The translations under genes were made by a program, and so were the position numbers. Source: an uncultured Bacteroidales bacterium (GTDB taxonomy: Bacteria > Bacteroidota > Bacteroidia > Bacteroidales > Porphyromonadaceae). Taken from it: a stretch of DNA of 28,478 nt. The stretch spans positions 1-28,478 of the forward strand of contig CAMYPM010000019.1 of the NCBI GenBank assembly GCA_947290775.1, read 5' to 3'. Below the pieces are notes generated by a model. It was not told the DNA's origin and did not search any database. It saw only the letters and a list, made by a program, of their open reading frames with translations. This document shows positions 25,030 to 28,478 of this stretch, one piece after another (positions within the stretch are counted from its first letter, which is position 1; every line of letters starts with the position of its first letter).

Positions 25030-25881
25030 TTATTGTTTTGGAGCACCATCTTCTACCATTAGCACCATCATTACATGGTCTACAGTTTCAGATTCCTTCT
25101 CATATATCTTTTCCAAGAATACAAATCCTTTTAGTCCGAGCTGCGTATTATAGGCCTCTATTGTAGGAATATCCCTATCGTGCGCGTCTTTTGCTCCGAG
25201 AACGCCCTCTTTTACTCCTTTTGTAAACCCATAAACTGCAATCCTCTCTTTAGCCATTTCTGTGGTGTATACAGACTCCACTTTAGCTACACAGGTAACA
25301 AGCGGAGGACCCATAGGGGGCGTATGAAGATAGTGCACATCTTCAAAGAAAGCCTTACTTCCTTCCTTTTTTCTGTACAGCCACGAAGAGTCGTCTAGAT
25401 GAGGTTTTCCTGTCTTATAAGGCTCATAAAAGAGAGACATTGCATCATTAATCTTCGTTTCATACTCCTTAATTCTAGAAAACTCCGGGAAATAGAGATC
25501 AACCACATAGCGGTCATCCTTTTCTTTATGAACAGTCACTTCTATTCCGCAAGTAGCCTCTTCTTTTCCAGACTTATTCAGTAGTCTTGCCACAATAGTC
25601 GTAGAGCCAACACAATGTGCTGTTATCTTTAGCGTAGCGGGGTTTATTTCCGCAACAGCCTTGTTACTAGAGGTCCATAGAATTTCTTTTGTTCGCTCTT
25701 TAGGAGAAACAACTACCTCCAAAGGCTTGCTCTCTTCTCCTACAGCAAGCGATATTGAAGAGGGGGTAACCATAATCTCAGCTTTTTGCTGAGGCTCATT
25801 AGGAGTTTTTTTACACGCCACCATACCCACTACAAAAAGCAGCAATATAGTGCTCATGAGGATATATTGTCGTTTATGCAT
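25030..25881 (-). CDS. Lipoprotein with a BIG2-type immunoglobulin-like domain
   Basis: A 283-residue lipoprotein. The N-terminal hydrophobic stretch ends VVGMVACKK, a lipobox placing the lipidated Cys near residue 23. Residues ~35-117 form a BIG2-like domain: IMVTPSSISLAVGEESKPL is the standard opening, ILWTSSNKAVAEIN the core strand pair, and CVGSTTIVARL the closing strands. The C-terminal ~160 residues (VDLYFPEFSRIKEYETKIND onward) match nothing I recognise. An internal ATG nine codons in (MSTILLLF) could also serve as the start. It is the last of three co-directional genes; the stop is followed by a terminator. It is probably anchored in the outer membrane and surface-exposed, as is common in this phylum. 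Confidence 0.8.
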   Translation of the reverse strand: MHKRQYILMSTILLLFVVGMVACKKTPNEPQQKAEIMVTPSSISLAVGEESKPLEVVVSPKERTKEILWTSSNKAVAEINPATLKITAHCVGSTTIVARLLNKSGKEEATCGIEVTVHKEKDDRYVVDLYFPEFSRIKEYETKINDAMSLFYEPYKTGKPHLDDSSWLYRKKEGSKAFFEDVHYLHTPPMGPPLVTCVAKVESVYTTEMAKERIAVYGFTKGVKEGVLGAKDAHDRDIPTIEAYNTQLGLKGFVFLEKIYEKESETVDHVMMVLMVEDGAPKQ

Positions 25882-25928
25882 AGCTAAAACCTATTTGTAC
25901 TAAAGTCATTATACGTGGATACGAGACA

Positions 25929-26627
25929 TCACCAATGCGCATACTCTTCAGACGAGAATTGTACACCTGGGTAGTCGCTCTTGCTATACGGAGTGAAGTG
26001 AAGAAGACACCAAATATTTGTCTTTTCGTTGTGGAAGATAACATCTCCATCTGTACGACACCTTACATACTTATACCCCATTGAGTCGATCCACGCACGT
26101 ATCTGCGGACTTCTTAGTAGTTTATCGCTTTTAGATTTTAGTACGACTTCATTCATCTTTCCATCCCATCCATTCATATAGCCGGTCATAAAAAAGAGCT
26201 CTTTTCCTGTAGAGAAAATCCAAAAACCAGGTAGTGAGCGTGAATCTTTTTCATGTCCTTGAGCGGCCTCAAAGGCTTCCACACCAGCTATATTGTCGGT
26301 ACCCAAAGCCTCAATCATTGGCAAAAAGTACTGAGATGCATCGGCAAGCAATTCACTTATTGTCTCACCAAAAGAGGCCTTTCCAAGGTCAATTTTTTTA
26401 AGTTTATTTTCTGTAGCCATCTTTTGCAAGACAGCGATATCGGCTTCATTAACGACTCCCGTGATCTGGATCGATTCTATAGATGCCCGCTCTGATTCCG
26501 TAAGAACAGACTCAAGAGTTCCCGCTTTTTCAAGATTGATCTCCTTTGTGGTTGTCCCGCTTTGTGCATAGGAAAAAGTATATGCTACAAAAGTAAGTAG
26601 TAGGCTATATATATATTTACGTACCAT
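25929..26627 (-). CDS. Secreted protein with BspA-like N-terminal segment
   Basis: A 232-residue exported protein with a signal peptide ending TFSYAQ. Residues ~28-80 (INLEKAGTLESVLTESERAS, then IESIQITGVVNEADIAVLQKM and LKKIDLGKA) form the short repeat-capping pattern that starts many BspA-type leucine-rich-repeat proteins of Bacteroidota. No full repeat array follows. The C-terminal ~130 residues, rich in aromatics (FWIFSTGKELFFMTGYMNGW), are not recognised, and there is no clear type IX sorting domain. The gene starts 13 bases after the upstream secreted LRR gene's stop and lies 47 bases before the lipoprotein gene, so the three probably work together at the cell surface. Confidence 0.7.
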   Translation of the reverse strand: MVRKYIYSLLLTFVAYTFSYAQSGTTTKEINLEKAGTLESVLTESERASIESIQITGVVNEADIAVLQKMATENKLKKIDLGKASFGETISELLADASQYFLPMIEALGTDNIAGVEAFEAAQGHEKDSRSLPGFWIFSTGKELFFMTGYMNGWDGKMNEVVLKSKSDKLLRSPQIRAWIDSMGYKYVRCRTDGDVIFHNEKTNIWCLLHFTPYSKSDYPGVQFSSEEYAHW

Positions 26628-26640
26628 AGAAGTAATTGTA

Positions 26641-27354
26641 TTAAAGGATGATTGTTTGTGCTACAGCGTTGTTGGTATAGAGAATGAATGTGCCTCGGGA
26701 AGGCAAAGAGAGTATAGCTTCATGAGTAGGAGACAACTCTCCTTGAGCTATGATTCTTCCCTCAATAGAGTAAAGAGCAAATGCACTTATCGAAGGATTC
26801 TCTGTTTTTAGCTTTAATAGATTGCCCGAACAAGCTATTTGAAGGTCTGCAGAGGAAATCTCTTGTGAAGCGCTGGACTTGCGGCATACAATTTTAGTTT
26901 TTTCAAAGGAATAGATTGCATCAAGCTTGCTTTTGAGGGCTTCTGTAGGAACGTAAATCACAAGTCCTTCCTGGTCAGGAAAAGCAGTTGGAGCACTCTC
27001 TTCCACAGTTTCCGGCAACGTGACAGATTTAAGAGCACTACAATCCGTAAAGGCAAAATCTCTTATTTGCTTGGTATTTTTGGGGAGGATTATCTCTTCC
27101 AGCTTCACTGCCTTGAGAAAAGCATTTTCGTAAAGTCCTTCAAAGAGTGTATTAAACTTAGAAGGGTCAACAGTTTCGGCAGCTCGGGTAGACTTCGCTT
27201 GCTTTTTCAAAACAGAAGGGTTTGTCGTCACCGCAGACTTTACCTGTGGAGATACGAGATTGTTTACGTGAGTCATCTCTTGCCTGCTTTGTCCCAATAG
27301 TGGAGCTCCACACAACAAGAGGAGAAGAACAAACAATGTAGTTGTTTTTTTCAT
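26641..27354 (-). CDS. Short secreted BspA-like LRR protein with type IX sorting domain
   Basis: A 237-residue exported protein with signal peptide MKKTTTLFVLLLLLCGAPLLG. The middle carries about two leucine-rich repeats of the LRR_5 (BspA) type: YENAFLKAVKLEEIILPKNT and IRDFAFTDCSALKSVTLPET, followed by an LRR-like capping segment ending YSFEKTKIVC. The last ~70 residues (LQIACSGNLLKLKTENPSI, ALYSIEGRIIAQGELSP and a final hydrophobic strand) resemble a type IX secretion C-terminal sorting domain. Most BspA proteins carry many more repeats, so this is a reduced form. It is the first gene of the three-gene operon, preceded by a promoter match at 27583 and a leader of about 220 bases. Confidence 0.75.
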   Translation of the reverse strand: MKKTTTLFVLLLLLCGAPLLGQSRQEMTHVNNLVSPQVKSAVTTNPSVLKKQAKSTRAAETVDPSKFNTLFEGLYENAFLKAVKLEEIILPKNTKQIRDFAFTDCSALKSVTLPETVEESAPTAFPDQEGLVIYVPTEALKSKLDAIYSFEKTKIVCRKSSASQEISSADLQIACSGNLLKLKTENPSISAFALYSIEGRIIAQGELSPTHEAILSLPSRGTFILYTNNAVAQTIIL

Positions 27355-27826
27355 AATGGGTTATTATTAAAGTTTGCTTTTAACTATGTTAGCAATGAAA
27401 ACATATCAAATTAGGAACTATTGCTTTAAAAAGTAAAGATCTCATTTGGAATGCCCCCCAAAAAAGTATTAACCATTGACTCTTTACCCTGATGAAAGTA
27501 AGCATTCCTTACTGAGGTAGAAAATAAGTCTCTTTTTATAATTCCGAAATTACTCATTACAAAAAAATGCTTTTCTTATACACAAAGATAATAATATATC
27601 TCAGATTTTGTTCACTTCACAAAAGAAATCCGGTCATTTTTTTCAAAATGACTCATCAAATTTTCATCTTAGTACAGATTTTAAATACTTAAAGCAATAT
27701 TTTCCTTCAAACAAATTGTTCTATGTACGACACGAGGCGAGATAAAAGGAAGGGAATCCTAAATACGAAAGCAAGACAAGCTCCTAAAGAAAAGAGCTTG
27801 GTGAGGAATGGTCAAATAAGAAAAAA
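27355..27826. other. AT-rich intergenic region upstream of the LRR operon
   Basis: About 470 bases without a supportable gene. It contains the predicted operon promoter (27583-27590) and a perfect 7-base hairpin (CAAGCTC at 27777-27783 with GAGCTTG at 27794-27800) near the intron-like copy 2. Nothing else stands out. Confidence 0.6.
27583..27590 (-). promoter_or_regulatory. Predicted promoter of the secreted LRR/lipoprotein operon
   Basis: On the minus strand TATCTTTG (27590-27583) is an exact TAnnTTTG -7 element. The resulting leader of about 220 bases is long, so an additional promoter nearer the gene cannot be excluded. Confidence 0.45.
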
Positions 27827-28459
27827 ATCAAGTAGGTCGGGAAACGAAGTTTTCTGACCTACTTTCGTTTCCTTTCCTCTCACACCATCGTACGTGCCAT
27901 TCGGTATACGGCGGTTTAATCCGCTTTCAAATAGTCTCTAATCATGTTCGATTAGTTTCATCTTCCCTCTTTCTTAATTTCCGCTTCCAATACTCGCGTG
28001 CTTAGCTCTATGTGGTCAATTGCTCTGACGTTTTGACCGTTGCCACTTGTCAGCAAAGACATCGGAACATACATTCATGATTGTCGTTGTGAATTATTCG
28101 GTTCTTCGCCTTGTTCTGCACGAGAACGGCTACTTTGACCTCTGCTGACTCCTCGGCATTCGTTGTTACTATACTTGAGGACTTGCCAAGGCCTCACAGG
28201 TGGGACATACTTTTTTCATCGTTTACCTGCCTAATCTACGTATCAAGGTTAGGGTTGCCTTTTGGAGCTTCACTGCCTTTGGCCAGCTTGCACGCTTGAT
28301 ACGCCTTAGTATTAGGTTTCTGTTCGTCAGACCACGAATTTGCTATTGCTTCTTCTCTCACAAGGGTCGCCCCTTGAAACATGCAAGCCGCTATGGGGTT
28401 CGTTGGCAACTACGCCCCGAGTGGACTTTCACCACAGATGTATAACATGCCTGTCATAC
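27827..28459 (-). mobile_element. ORF-less group II intron-like element, copy 2
   Basis: A 633-base minus-strand element, closely similar along its whole length to copy 1 at 19365-19996. Its 5' end is GTATGACAGGCATGTTATAC and its 3' end CGACCTACTTGAT. The domain V-like hairpin is at 27915-27884, with ACCGCCGTA pairing to TACGATGGT. Its single mismatch is at a different pair from that in copy 1, which suggests a fully paired ancestor. The domain VI-like hairpin is at 27862-27827. No reverse transcriptase is encoded. The bases just upstream (GGTATAGCCCCTT on the minus strand) look like the 3' arm of a terminator that extends past the window edge, which mirrors copy 1. Confidence 0.75.
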
Positions 28460-28478
28460 AAATGAAGGGGCTATACCG

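Overview
The window looks like chromosome from a Porphyromonas-type member of the Bacteroidota. The reasons are: promoters of the TAnnTTTG type; an acpP-fabF-rnc cluster; secreted proteins that appear to end in type IX secretion sorting domains; BspA-like leucine-rich repeats; and a tyrosine recombinase and small HTH gene of the kind found on Bacteroides mobile elements. No database search was possible, so names rest on motifs, gene order and family knowledge. I found no tRNA, rRNA or CRISPR array.

Region 1 (1-6240) is an AT-rich accessory island. It holds a small HTH gene; an XRE-family regulator, an N4/N6-type DNA methyltransferase and a Bpu10I-like restriction endonuclease (462-2893); a TIR-domain protein (3095-3871); and, on the opposite strand, a decayed tyrosine recombinase with a coupled small gene. 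It reads as a restriction and TIR defence module carried by an immobilised integrative element.

Region 2 (6250-12420) is a minus-strand heavy-metal efflux operon. In transcription order it encodes a His-rich small membrane or periplasmic protein, a His-rich membrane-fusion lipoprotein, an HME-type RND pump and a TolC-like outer-membrane channel. A perfect inverted repeat overlaps its promoter region.

Region 3 (12424-19318) is housekeeping. A minus-strand overlapping set, purN, a CPBP membrane protease and an AddB-like nuclease, diverges from acpP, fabF and rnc on the plus strand.

Region 4 (19319-28478) holds two ORF-less group II intron-like elements of 632 and 633 bases, both on the minus strand and both just after terminator-like sequence. 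Between them lie a 1358-codon multidomain secreted protein with a sorting domain, an isolated promoter-to-terminator unit with a 53-codon small ORF, and a three-gene operon for two secreted proteins and a BIG2-type lipoprotein. Partial intron-end-like sequences also occur at 24215-24256 and 24888-24906.
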